DNA of 64,000 nt from Candidatus Poribacteria bacterium (GTDB taxonomy: Bacteria; Poribacteria; WGA-4E; WGA-3G): positions 248,001-312,000 of the forward strand of contig JAJECN010000022.1 of NCBI GenBank assembly GCA_022821965.1, read 5' to 3'. The position numbers were made by a program, and so were the translations under genes. The notes under the pieces are model-generated. The model did not search any database. It was not told the DNA's origin and was given only the letters and a program-made list of their open reading frames with translations. Shown here one piece after another: positions 26,327 to 34,304 of the stretch. How positions within the stretch are numbered: position 1 is the first letter of the stretch; each line of letters starts with the position of its first letter.

Positions 26327-26353
26327 ACGGGGCATTACTAAAAACCATAGGAA

Positions 26354-26413
26354 AAAGATGAGTTTCAAGTTCACAAAAAGACCCGAAATCACCAGAACAC
26401 GAGTGAAACCCAA
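26354..26413 (+). repeat. 60-base repeat, copy 1
   Basis: This matches 36404-36463 at 48 of 60 positions without gaps and ends in the identical AGTGAAACCCAAC. Both copies start at an ATG that could encode a short peptide (MSFKFTKR... here, MTFKFIKK... there). The second copy lies inside the MITE-like element at 36357-36592. Confidence 0.65.
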
Positions 26414-26445
26414 CGTTTTCTCTAAAGCAAGTCTTCTAATCAATT

Positions 26446-26949
26446 ATGGAAAATAGAAACGAAACCTTTAGAACAGAGAGTCCAGAGGAAACACAAGCAC
26501 TCGGCGAAAAGCTGGGGAAGACCCTTACACAGGGGGATGTCATCGCGCTCATCGGCGATCTCGGTACTGGCAAAACCTGCTTGACGCAAGGCATTGCGCG
26601 CGGCATCGGTACTGCGTCTGATGAGGTCGTCAGTAGTCCGTCCTATATCCTGATTAACGAATATAACGGGAAGGTGCCAATCTACCACATTGACTTGTAT
26701 CGGCTTGAAAACAGTGAGGAAATCGCCGAACTCGGACTCAGTGAATATATGGAAGGCGATGGGATTTGCATCATTGAGTGGGCAGAACGGATGACAGACG
26801 CTTTGCCGGATACCTGCATAAAGATCCACATAACGCTTGTGGACGCAACCGCCTCACACGGCGATAACGAAACTCATACGTCAATATTACAAAGCCCTGA
26901 AGATGAAAACATCCGACACATTGAAATCCAACATCCTATACCTCGATAG
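26446..26949 (+). CDS. tsaE: tRNA threonylcarbamoyladenosine biosynthesis ATPase TsaE
   Basis: This is a 167-residue protein. It has the P-loop GDLGTGKTCLTQGIARGIG near 42-60 and SSPSYILINEY (switch/Thr region). IYHIDLYRLENSEEIAELGL follows, and CIIEWAERM is the closing Trp-Ala motif of TsaE. It hydrolyses ATP to reset the TsaBDE complex that modifies A37 of tRNA. A C-terminal extension of about 30 residues (from about 138) lies beyond the usual end of the family and overlaps the next gene by 47 bases. Confidence 0.92.
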   Translation: MENRNETFRTESPEETQALGEKLGKTLTQGDVIALIGDLGTGKTCLTQGIARGIGTASDEVVSSPSYILINEYNGKVPIYHIDLYRLENSEEIAELGLSEYMEGDGICIIEWAERMTDALPDTCIKIHITLVDATASHGDNETHTSILQSPEDENIRHIEIQHPIPR

Positions 26950-28075
26950 CGGTTCGGGCATTGGCGGTGGGCAACGGAGCCTCCTGCTCCTGCTAAACTT
27001 ACTCGACAAGGATCGTTTTACACCCTTTGTCGGATGCCTTGGTGATAGCGAGTTTGCAGCGGAGGTGGAAAAGACAGAGGCGAGTGTCGTTCCACTGTCT
27101 CTCCCTGCCGCACACAATAAGAAGGATAAGGTGAGACGGTTTACCCTCAGTGATCTGCTTGAAGATTTCCGTCAACTTCAGGTCATCCGTCAACTCCATC
27201 GGACAGTAAAGCAGCACTCGATTGACCTTATCCATGCGAATTCCCTGTCGGTAGCACTGCTTGGGGGTATTGTGGCAAGAATAAATGGCATCCCGATCCT
27301 GATGCACAAACGCTATGCGACCTCCTACGGTATTCTGGACCGACTCTGCGAAAGGCTCCTGCATCGGGTGATTCTGGTATCGGAAGCGACTCGGTGGAAC
27401 TTTGCTTCCGAGGCAAAGCAGACCTTAATCTACAACGGTGTCGATTTAGAGGCATTTCAGGCATCGTCAGAAGAGGTAGAAACCCTTCGTACCGAACTCT
27501 TTCCCAATGCCTCTGATGCTTCACTACTCGCCGGAGTCGTGACTCGGATTACACCGGAAAAAGGGATCCACTTTTTAATCCGTGCGATGGCAGAACTCAA
27601 GGGAAAAATACCAATCAGATTGCTGATTGTTGGCGGTCCCTATTTTGAAAAAGATGTTGACTATATGGAAGAACTAAAACAGGAAGTCGCAGATTTAGGC
27701 GTTGAAGATTCGGTCATTTTCACCGGATTTTTGTCGGATACGCGGGTTGTAACAAGTCTACTTGACATTGTGCTGGTCCCGTCTATTATTCCAGAGGCGT
27801 GTCCGCGCACCATCATTGAAGCGATGGCAGTCGGCAAACCCGTAATCGCCACGCCATTAGGGGGCAGCAAAGAACTCGTCACCTCCGAAACAGGGATTTT
27901 AGTGCCACCTGAAGACGCATCGGCAGTTGCTGAGGCGATCGCGACCCTCGCCGCCGATCAAGAACGACTGACAGCAATAGGTAGAACCGCACGCACACGC
28001 GCCGTGCAACTCTTTAGTAGCGAAAAGAATACCGCTTTGACGGAAGCCGTCTACACAGAATTATTAACAGCATAA
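26903..28075 (+). CDS. Glycosyltransferase family 4
   Basis: This is about 390 residues from the ATG at 26903, inside the end of tsaE; an in-frame TTG at 26837 is less likely. ILYLDSGSGIGGGQRSLLLLL is the N-terminal donor/acceptor loop of GT-B enzymes, with IDLIHANSLSVALLGG next. VTRITPEKGIHFLIRAM starts the second domain. PSIIPEACPRTIIEAMAVGKPVIATPLGG is the E-x7-E nucleotide-sugar motif of GT4. It transfers a sugar from a nucleotide donor, in the cytoplasm at the membrane face. The overlap with tsaE suggests coupling rather than shared function. Confidence 0.88.
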   Translation: MKTSDTLKSNILYLDSGSGIGGGQRSLLLLLNLLDKDRFTPFVGCLGDSEFAAEVEKTEASVVPLSLPAAHNKKDKVRRFTLSDLLEDFRQLQVIRQLHRTVKQHSIDLIHANSLSVALLGGIVARINGIPILMHKRYATSYGILDRLCERLLHRVILVSEATRWNFASEAKQTLIYNGVDLEAFQASSEEVETLRTELFPNASDASLLAGVVTRITPEKGIHFLIRAMAELKGKIPIRLLIVGGPYFEKDVDYMEELKQEVADLGVEDSVIFTGFLSDTRVVTSLLDIVLVPSIIPEACPRTIIEAMAVGKPVIATPLGGSKELVTSETGILVPPEDASAVAEAIATLAADQERLTAIGRTARTRAVQLFSSEKNTALTEAVYTELLTA

Positions 28076-28122
28076 CAAAATATTGAGACTTAAGTAAACT
28101 TCCTCACCAAAAAGGAACTATT

Positions 28123-29133
28123 ATGAGAGAGAAAACAGTCAGCCCACCACAAGGTGCCCAAGCGAGTCGAGGGCAAGTAAGACAGGTATCCGAGTTGTTC
28201 GGTGAAGCTATTGGCGATACCAGCGAATGGGTAGAAATCCACCGCACCAGTGATGAATGGGAAGCGCAGCTGGTTCAGACCACCTTGAACGCGCAACAAA
28301 TTCGGTGCCGACCCATCGAACTGAAAAAAGAACGCCAAACAGTGCTCCTCGTGGCACCAGAACATGAAGTAGAAGCCATGGAACTGGTCAGTCGTATCGG
28401 TGTAGCCGTCACGGATAATGAAATGGTGGCACAATCCGAAGAGGCGGCGGAGGCACTCAAGCAACGGGATATGGCTGTCGTCCAGGACGATACAAACCAA
28501 CAGACTGCGCCAGAAGACTCATCAGAACTCATAATGGCAGAACGTGAAGGTATCGGCAGTGTCGTCTATGTCGCCGGACACGGATATGAGCTCCGCGCCG
28601 GTCCTGAACCCTACGTCACCGTGCCAGAGAACGATTGGGAAGAGTTCACAGACTTTAGTGCACAACGTCAAGAGTTTGTCATCCTCCTACGCCACGAATA
28701 TCCTGATCTTTTCGAGTGGATTCAAGAGGAAAAATTACTCGCCGAATTCATCTGTCTTATTGAGATGACATATCAAGAGGGCGCGCCGACTCCCGTTCCA
28801 CACCGATCCAGCGATGCTGAGGAATTCGATGCGACACCTTACCATCCGCTTGCGCAATTGAGTCTCACTGTCGCTGTGGTTTCAGTGATCGCTGTGCTTT
28901 TCCAAGTGCCTTGGACTGTAAACCTCGTGTTGGCAGTTGTTGCTGTGGCATCGGCGGTCGTTGCGAAATATCAGATTGATGCGAGCGAGGGGAAATCGAC
29001 AGGTATTCCGATGGCACTCGGTGCGATTGTGCTTGCGTGTCTCGTGGTCGTTTTTGCGTGGTGGTTAGATCAGCGTCCTGAACCGGTGGAGCCAGCGAGG
29101 CCACCTGTCCGTGAGGTAATTGAGGATCGGTAG
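28123..29133 (+). CDS. DUF2007-like domain protein with C-terminal membrane helices
   Basis: This is 336 residues with AAGGAACT before the ATG. Residues 36-85 (WVEIHRTSDEWEAQLVQTTLNAQQIRCRP and VLLVAPEHEVEAMELV) fit the DUF2007 'putative signal transducing' fold, a PII-like small alpha/beta domain. A middle region contains WEEFTDFSAQRQEFVILLRHEYPDLFEWIQEE, of unknown type. Three hydrophobic helices lie near residues 245-265, 267-285 and 298-315, and a proline-rich tail ends the protein. It is probably an inner-membrane protein with a large cytoplasmic sensor part. The partner is unknown. Confidence 0.6.
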   Translation: MREKTVSPPQGAQASRGQVRQVSELFGEAIGDTSEWVEIHRTSDEWEAQLVQTTLNAQQIRCRPIELKKERQTVLLVAPEHEVEAMELVSRIGVAVTDNEMVAQSEEAAEALKQRDMAVVQDDTNQQTAPEDSSELIMAEREGIGSVVYVAGHGYELRAGPEPYVTVPENDWEEFTDFSAQRQEFVILLRHEYPDLFEWIQEEKLLAEFICLIEMTYQEGAPTPVPHRSSDAEEFDATPYHPLAQLSLTVAVVSVIAVLFQVPWTVNLVLAVVAVASAVVAKYQIDASEGKSTGIPMALGAIVLACLVVVFAWWLDQRPEPVEPARPPVREVIEDR

Positions 29134-29186
29134 ACGAACTCACCACTTCTAAGAATTTGTTTTGGTTTGATGGGTTTGAGGATTAA

Positions 29187-29483
29187 TGCTATACTGATGC
29201 TATCCTTGTTTACGCCCTTTTCGGACTGACCAGGGAAACACTTAAGACACACGGCAGATCATGTATCAATTTTACACGTATTGCTATCATCATTTTAGAT
29301 CAAGTGATTCGTCCATTTACCACAAAATGGCACAGACTCAGTGAACAAGGCGCGTTTGATGATCCAGAAAATTGTAAGACATTTCGACAGGAACTCCAAG
29401 AATTGCCAGTAGCACTGCGGAACTATACAAAATTGCTTTCCGACCTTGCTGATGTAGAAAATTTGACGGAGATTACGGAATAG
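29187..29483 (+). pseudogene. Remnant open frame without a start codon
   Basis: An open frame of 98 codons runs from just after a TAA (29184-29186) to a TAG (29481-29483) but has no ATG; the first GTG is about 38 codons in. The translation looks like real protein, for example ILDQVIRPFTTKWHRLSEQG and FRQELQELPVALRNYTKLL. The RPFxTKWH pattern occurs near the end of some large bacterial effector or signalling proteins, so this may be the C-terminal end of a lost gene. It fills most of the 412-base gap between the DUF2007-like gene and the first HicA-like gene. Confidence 0.45.
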
Positions 29484-29545
29484 AAACCGATGAAATTTTG
29501 CCCTCAGGCATATAGAACAGCCGAAGCACGCTTACGGCTATAATG

Positions 29546-29812
29546 ATGAATCGACGCTTAAACAAAAGGCATCAAAAGACATTAGAGGCTGTTTTTAGTA
29601 GGGAAGTTCCCGCTACGTTGCAATGGCGGCGAATTGAAGCTCTTTTCACGGCACTTGGTGCCACGAAAGACGAGAAAAGAGGATCTTCCGTGACTTTTGA
29701 ATTGAATGGAAAAACTGTCACGCTTCACCGACCGCATCCTCGGAAAGAGGCGAACCGATACCAAATACGAGACGCTCGAGATTTTTTAAAACGGGTAGGA
29801 ATAACGCTATGA
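29546..29812 (+). CDS. HicA-like toxin, copy 1
   Basis: This is 88 residues from the second of two adjacent ATGs (the first is at 29543). The form is the small double-stranded-RNA-binding-like fold of HicA: TLEAVFSREVPATLQWRRIEALFTALGA, then RGSSVTFELNGKTVTLHRPHP, then RDARDFLKRVGI. The classic HicA catalytic His in 'GSH' is Ser here, while HRPHP supplies His residues, as in one known HicA subgroup. HicA toxins cleave mRNA. Its stop overlaps the next start by four bases (ATGA). A similar pair occurs at 32277-32785. Confidence 0.8.
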   Translation: MNRRLNKRHQKTLEAVFSREVPATLQWRRIEALFTALGATKDEKRGSSVTFELNGKTVTLHRPHPRKEANRYQIRDARDFLKRVGITL

Positions 29813-30063
29813 AAACAATGACGTATAAAGGTTATACGGCCGAAATTATCTATAGTGAAGAAGACGGTTTCTTCGTCGGTCATGTTGTTGATATTGGTGA
29901 TGATATCGTCTCTTTTCACGGTGATACCGACGCGGAACTGCAGAATGCTTTTGAAGGCGTACTAGATCACTATCTTGAGGTCAAAGGGCGATCGGAGAAT
30001 CCGCCCCAAAAGCATTTCGCGTGGAGATTTCTGGCGCGTCTCCGTCAAGCCTTTCACCTATAG
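29809..30063 (+). CDS. HicB-like antitoxin, copy 1
   Basis: This 84-residue protein opens with MTYKGYTAEIIYSEEDGFFVGHVVDI and continues FHGDTDAELQNAFEGVLDHYLE, the standard partial RNase-H-like fold of HicB. Longer HicB proteins then carry a ribbon-helix-helix DNA-binding region. Here the protein stops right after NPPQKHFAWRFLARLRQAFHL, so that part seems missing. It would neutralise the HicA-like protein but may not repress the operon. Confidence 0.8.
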   Translation: MKTMTYKGYTAEIIYSEEDGFFVGHVVDIGDDIVSFHGDTDAELQNAFEGVLDHYLEVKGRSENPPQKHFAWRFLARLRQAFHL

Positions 30064-30178
30064 CTACACTGATGAAAAAGCATTTTAACAGGAAGACAAG
30101 TTTCTGCCGAATTAAGTTAAGACGCTGCTTATACCAACACTATTCAGCCTAAGGTGGTACTTGGTACGGAAGGCAGTT

Positions 30179-32107
30179 ATGTCAGAAAAAGGGCATCAAC
30201 CTCAAATCGGCACTGAAACGACTTCGCTCCTACTTCCGCTCGCCATCGGTGTGGTCCTGATCCTCATCAACGCGTATTGGATTGCGCTCGTCAGTGGTAT
30301 CCACCATTCCCTGAATCCTGCCTATGCCTCTCTGTTTATCACCCCGGTTGTTAACCTTTTTTTCGGGGTACTACTCAATACATTACTAAAGCGATTCCGT
30401 CCGCAACTCGCTTTGAGCCGCGCCCAACTCCTTTTAGTTTATCAGATGTTGGTGATACTCTGTGTCGTCTCTGGACACAATCCAATGGACTTCATCTTGG
30501 GGATTCTTGCGCATCCGTTCTGGTTCGCTACCTTTGAAAACGAATACGCAGCACTTTTTCATCGGTATATTCCGTCGTGGTTCACGACCCAAGATAAAAG
30601 TGCACTCACCGGTTTCTTTGAAGGCAATTCGAGTTTATACACCGCAAAACACCTGTCAGCATGGATCGGTCCCATTCTGCTTTGGTCGTTTGTTACGTTT
30701 GTTCTCTTTTTCATTCTGATGTGTTTTAACAGCATTCAGCGTTTGCAGTGGAGTGAACGGGAACGGCTGAGTTATCCGATTGCGCAACTCCCGATAGAGA
30801 TGACCACGCCGCGCTTTTTCTCAAGGAGATTGTTGTGGCTTGGATTCGGCATCTGCGCGGCGGTAGAACTCCTCAATGGATTACACTTTCTCTACCCCTT
30901 TGTGCCCGGCGTGCCACTCAAAATCCCTGACTTCGGCGCGAAAATTTTTACGACAAAACCGTGGAGTGCTATTGGTTGGCTCCCTCTTTTCTTCTATCCG
31001 TGGGTTATCGGTTTGACCTTCTTTGTACCGCTTGAACTTTCGTTTTCGGTCTGGTTCTTTTTTCTGTTTACAAAATTTCAGTTGATTTTAGGGAGTATCG
31101 GTGGGTGGAAATCGCTACCGGGGTTCCCGTATTACAATCAGCAGGGGATTGGCGCGTGGTTGACACTTGGGATTTTAATCCTATGGGTAAGTCGTCCGCA
31201 TCTCAAAACGGTGTTTACGATGGCTTTGAAGCCTACCACTCTAACAAACGAGCCATTTCAATACCGTACTGCCCTGCTCGGCATCTTGATAGGTACTACG
31301 GTTCTCGTCTTTATTTTTCAGCAGGCGGGTATGTCTGTCCGAATTCTCCTCGCCTTTCTATTTCTCTACTTTCTTATGTCCATCGCCATAACTTATGCGC
31401 GGGCAGCAGTCGGTGTGCCTTACCATGAGGTCATCTGGACGCACCCGCAATTGATGCTCGTCTCAGCTTTAGGGGTCCGACGGATCGGCGCGTCGAATTT
31501 AACACTTCTTTCTTTTTTATACCCATACGTTCGAGATAATGTCTCGCACCCGATGCCGAGTCAGTTAGAAGGGTTTAAAATCGCGGAACGCGCGCCGGTT
31601 TCAGAGAAAAAGATGGCGATTGCGATGATCGTCGCCCTGTTAGTCGCTACCCCTGTTTCATTCTGGGCGTACTTGCATCTCATATATCAACACGGTGCGG
31701 TTCGTACCGAGGGATACATTATCGGTATCGGCTTTGAAACCTTTGAACGGATGCTTCTGCCGTGGCTGCAGCAACCGCACGCTATGGACAGCACAGGCTT
31801 GAGTTTCACGGCGTTTGCTTCGTTGTTCACGTTGGGATTAATGTTTCTGAGAAGACAATTTATTTGGTTTCCTTTTCATCCAGCCGGTTATGCGCTCGGT
31901 TTATCGGCTGGGATGGTTTGGGTCTGGAGTGCGGTATGTGTCGGTTGGATCATCAAGGCGGTTCTCCTCAAATTCGGCGGATTGCGAATCTATCGGAGGG
32001 CAGCCCCATTTTTTGTTGGCGTGATTTTGGGCGATTTTCTGACCGGAACGTTTTGGAGTTTAGTGGGTGCTGTCTTTGAGGTGCCGGTGTATCGCGTCTG
32101 GTACTGA
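30179..32107 (+). CDS. Large polytopic membrane protein (OPT/DUF6785-like)
   Basis: This is 642 residues from the ATG at 30179 (GGAAGG upstream); an in-frame TTG at 30161 has no ribosome site. There are about 14 hydrophobic helices. Typical stretches are LPLAIGVVLILINAYWIAL, FFVPLELSFSVWFFFLFTKFQ and the loop GFPYYNQQGIGAWLTLG. ERERLSYPIAQLPIEM is a conserved cytoplasmic loop. The size and pattern fit the DUF6784/DUF6785 proteins, distant relatives of oligopeptide (OPT) transporters, abundant in Poribacteria and Planctomycetes. The substrate is unknown. It is enclosed by two HicA/HicB-like pairs in the same direction. Confidence 0.75.
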   Translation: MSEKGHQPQIGTETTSLLLPLAIGVVLILINAYWIALVSGIHHSLNPAYASLFITPVVNLFFGVLLNTLLKRFRPQLALSRAQLLLVYQMLVILCVVSGHNPMDFILGILAHPFWFATFENEYAALFHRYIPSWFTTQDKSALTGFFEGNSSLYTAKHLSAWIGPILLWSFVTFVLFFILMCFNSIQRLQWSERERLSYPIAQLPIEMTTPRFFSRRLLWLGFGICAAVELLNGLHFLYPFVPGVPLKIPDFGAKIFTTKPWSAIGWLPLFFYPWVIGLTFFVPLELSFSVWFFFLFTKFQLILGSIGGWKSLPGFPYYNQQGIGAWLTLGILILWVSRPHLKTVFTMALKPTTLTNEPFQYRTALLGILIGTTVLVFIFQQAGMSVRILLAFLFLYFLMSIAITYARAAVGVPYHEVIWTHPQLMLVSALGVRRIGASNLTLLSFLYPYVRDNVSHPMPSQLEGFKIAERAPVSEKKMAIAMIVALLVATPVSFWAYLHLIYQHGAVRTEGYIIGIGFETFERMLLPWLQQPHAMDSTGLSFTAFASLFTLGLMFLRRQFIWFPFHPAGYALGLSAGMVWVWSAVCVGWIIKAVLLKFGGLRIYRRAAPFFVGVILGDFLTGTFWSLVGAVFEVPVYRVWY

Positions 32108-32276
32108 TGCTTAACAGGCACAATATAAGGACTGATTCCGTACCAATCTATCTCCCGATAAACCGATTTTAAGTTGACTTTTTAACAAATAGAAGATAAA
32201 GTTAATAAACACAATAATCAACATTATTCATTCACAGTTGCCGCTCTCAAAGCGTGCTTACGGTACGGGGATAGAT

Positions 32277-32537
32277 GTGCGTTTAAACAGAAAGCATCAA
32301 AGGACATTGGAGGCCATCTTTAGTCCACGAGTCCCTGCCACGTTGCAATGGCGGCGTATTGAAGCCCTTTTCATGGCACTTGGCGCTACAAAAAAAGAAA
32401 GAGGCGGATCAATTGTGACTTTTAAATTGAAAGATGAAGACGCTCTTTTTCATCGACCTCACCCTCAAAAAGAGGCAAAACGATATCATGTCCGAAAAGC
32501 GAAAGAATTTTTAGAACAGGTAGGAATCACACCATGA
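32277..32537 (+). CDS. HicA-like toxin, copy 2
   Basis: This is 86 residues from a GTG at 32277 with GGGGATA upstream; a TTG 39 bases earlier is an alternative. It is close to the copy at 29546: HQRTLEAIFSPRVPATLQWRRIEALFMALGATK is nearly the same. The central strand has changed from LNGKTVTLHRPHP to LKDEDALFHRPHP. Similarity extends upstream of the start (AGC-CG-CTTACGG), so the duplicated unit includes leader sequence. The stop overlaps the following ATG by four bases. Confidence 0.78.
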   Translation: MRLNRKHQRTLEAIFSPRVPATLQWRRIEALFMALGATKKERGGSIVTFKLKDEDALFHRPHPQKEAKRYHVRKAKEFLEQVGITP

Positions 32538-32785
32538 AGACAATGACGTACAAAGGCTATACAGCGGAAATTATCTATAGCGACGAAGATGAATGCTTTG
32601 TCGGCCATATTGTCAATATTGACGCGATCTCAGGTTTTCATGGCGATACCGACGAAGAATTGCGCGACGCTTTTGAAAACATGGTAGAACTCTATATTGA
32701 GACATTAAAGGAACCAGAAAATCCACCGCAAAAACATTTTGCGGGGAGATTGCTATCGCGTCTACGTCAAGCACTCCATCTGTAG
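32534..32785 (+). CDS. HicB-like antitoxin, copy 2
   Basis: This 83-residue protein shares MKTMTYKGYTAEIIYSDED and FHGDTDEELRDAFEN with the copy at 29809. It also ends just after NPPQKHFAGRLLSRLRQALHL, without the DNA-binding ribbon-helix-helix found in longer HicB proteins. The two copies differ mainly in the middle (HVVDIGDDIVS against HIVNIDAISG), the sort of change that could alter toxin pairing. Confidence 0.78.
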   Translation: MKTMTYKGYTAEIIYSDEDECFVGHIVNIDAISGFHGDTDEELRDAFENMVELYIETLKEPENPPQKHFAGRLLSRLRQALHL

Positions 32786-32845
32786 AAGCAGCGTGTCTAT
32801 TCTGCCCATTATTAGAATAAAACCGTAAGAATAAGGAATTTATCA

Positions 32846-33532
32846 GTGAAAACTTGTGTTATTGTTTTCGCTAAAAATCCGGTGCCGAACCAGGTCAAGA
32901 CGCGGCTCGTGCCGTCCATCTCGGCGGAACAAGCGGCAACATTATACACAGCGTTCCTCAGAGATTGGTGCGAGACACTCGGTAAACTCTCCGAGGTAGA
33001 CCTTGTTATCACGTACACACCCGCAGAGGCACAGTCGGACTTACAAGCGTTAATCGGCGACAGTGCTACCTACATACCACAGATTGGAGCAGGTCTTGGG
33101 GAACGACTCACTTCAGCAACGCAGTGGGCAGTGGAACACGGATATACGAAAATTCTACTCGTCGGCTCCGATAGTCCGACACTACCACTTTCATACATCT
33201 CACAAGCACTTACATTGCTTGACTCACGAGACATCGCTATCGGACCGAGTACAGATGGCGGTTATTACCTCATCGGCTTTTCTGCAGTGAACGTGGCAAT
33301 GACAGTGCCATCCGTATTTGAAGACATCGCATGGAGTACAGCGAACGTTTTTCACCAAACACTGGCACGTATCCGATCGCTAAAGGCAACGGTGGGACTC
33401 CTACCGCCATGGTATGACATAGATACGGCTGAAGACTTGGCGTTCTTGTATGCGCACATATCGGCGATGCGACTTGCTGGTGGGACGGTGCAAGCAGTTA
33501 GAACAGAATCCCTATTAACAGAAATGTTTTGA
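32846..33532 (+). CDS. DUF2064 / TIGR04282-type nucleotidyltransferase-like glycosyltransferase
   Basis: This is 228 residues from a GTG with ATAAGGAAT upstream. FAKNPVPNQVKTRLVPSIS is the diagnostic first motif. VGSDSPTLPLSYISQAL gives the Asp pair for a metal and nucleotide, and GPSTDGGYYLIGF is the third block of the family. Members have a GT-A-like fold; some are linked to arsenosugar synthesis, but most are uncharacterised. No arsenic gene is adjacent. It precedes the SDR gene by 20 bases and likely shares its transcript. Confidence 0.85.
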   Translation: MKTCVIVFAKNPVPNQVKTRLVPSISAEQAATLYTAFLRDWCETLGKLSEVDLVITYTPAEAQSDLQALIGDSATYIPQIGAGLGERLTSATQWAVEHGYTKILLVGSDSPTLPLSYISQALTLLDSRDIAIGPSTDGGYYLIGFSAVNVAMTVPSVFEDIAWSTANVFHQTLARIRSLKATVGLLPPWYDIDTAEDLAFLYAHISAMRLAGGTVQAVRTESLLTEMF

Positions 33533-33552
33533 TAAAAAAAGGAGAATCGATA

Positions 33553-34284
33553 ATGGGACAATTAGATGGAAAATTTGCGATTGTAACGGGTGGAAACCGC
33601 GGGATCGGTAAAGGGATTGCGAAAGGACTCGCCGCTGAAGGTGCGAGTTTAACAATCGCTGCAAGGAATGCCGAACTTCTTGAGGAAACCGCTAACGAAC
33701 TCCGGGCAAACGGGACAAAGGTATTGGCTGTGCCGACCGATGTAACGGATGAGGCACAGATAAAAGCACTCTTTGAAAAGGCGATGGCGGAATATGGTCG
33801 CTTGGACATCCTCGTGAACAATGCTGGTGCATTCGATGCCGGTCCTATAGACGAACTCTCAACAGAGGCATGGGACTGGGTTGTCGGTGTGAACCTCCGC
33901 GCGCCGTTTCTCTGCACGCGTGAGGCATTCGGGATTATGAAGGCACAAGGTGAAGGTGGACGTATCATCAACGTTGGAAGTATCTCATCGCATCGGGTTC
34001 GTCCGCGCACTGCCCCTTACAGTGCCACTAAATTCGGTATCTGGGGACTGACACAGGTAACAGCACTTGAAGGCAGACCGCACGGGATTACGGCGAGTTG
34101 TTTGAAACCCGGTAACACTTATGTGGAACGCATCCAGAACCGTCCAGATGAACCTATGGAACCGATGATGGACGTTGACGATCTCGCGCAAGCCGCTGTT
34201 CTGATGGCAACGCTGCCACCGAATATAAATATGTTAGACGCGACTGTCCTACCGGTCGGTCAACTCTATGTCGGACGCGGATAA
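33553..34284 (+). CDS. Short-chain dehydrogenase/reductase
   Basis: This is 243 residues from the ATG at 33553, with AAGGAGAAT upstream. It is a classical SDR: TGGNRGIGKG binds NAD(P), TDVTD contacts the adenine, and NNAGAF follows. Ser in NVGSISSH, Tyr in YSATK and the following Lys form the active site. A C-terminal segment PDEPMEPMMDVDDLAQAAVLMATLPPNIN is common in 3-oxoacyl-ACP-reductase-like members. The substrate is not readable. It lies 20 bases ahead of a PhyH dioxygenase, so a shared oxidative pathway is likely. Confidence 0.88.
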   Translation: MGQLDGKFAIVTGGNRGIGKGIAKGLAAEGASLTIAARNAELLEETANELRANGTKVLAVPTDVTDEAQIKALFEKAMAEYGRLDILVNNAGAFDAGPIDELSTEAWDWVVGVNLRAPFLCTREAFGIMKAQGEGGRIINVGSISSHRVRPRTAPYSATKFGIWGLTQVTALEGRPHGITASCLKPGNTYVERIQNRPDEPMEPMMDVDDLAQAAVLMATLPPNINMLDATVLPVGQLYVGRG

Positions 34285-34304
34285 CGCATAACCGGAGACA
34301 CATC

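Noticed and set aside
29182-29483. Intact small gene at the remnant frame
   Set aside because: No ATG in frame; the first GTG would remove over a third of it, so I listed it as a pseudogene.
33498-34010. Minus-strand frame across the SDR gene
   Set aside because: Antisense to a complete SDR with catalytic residues.
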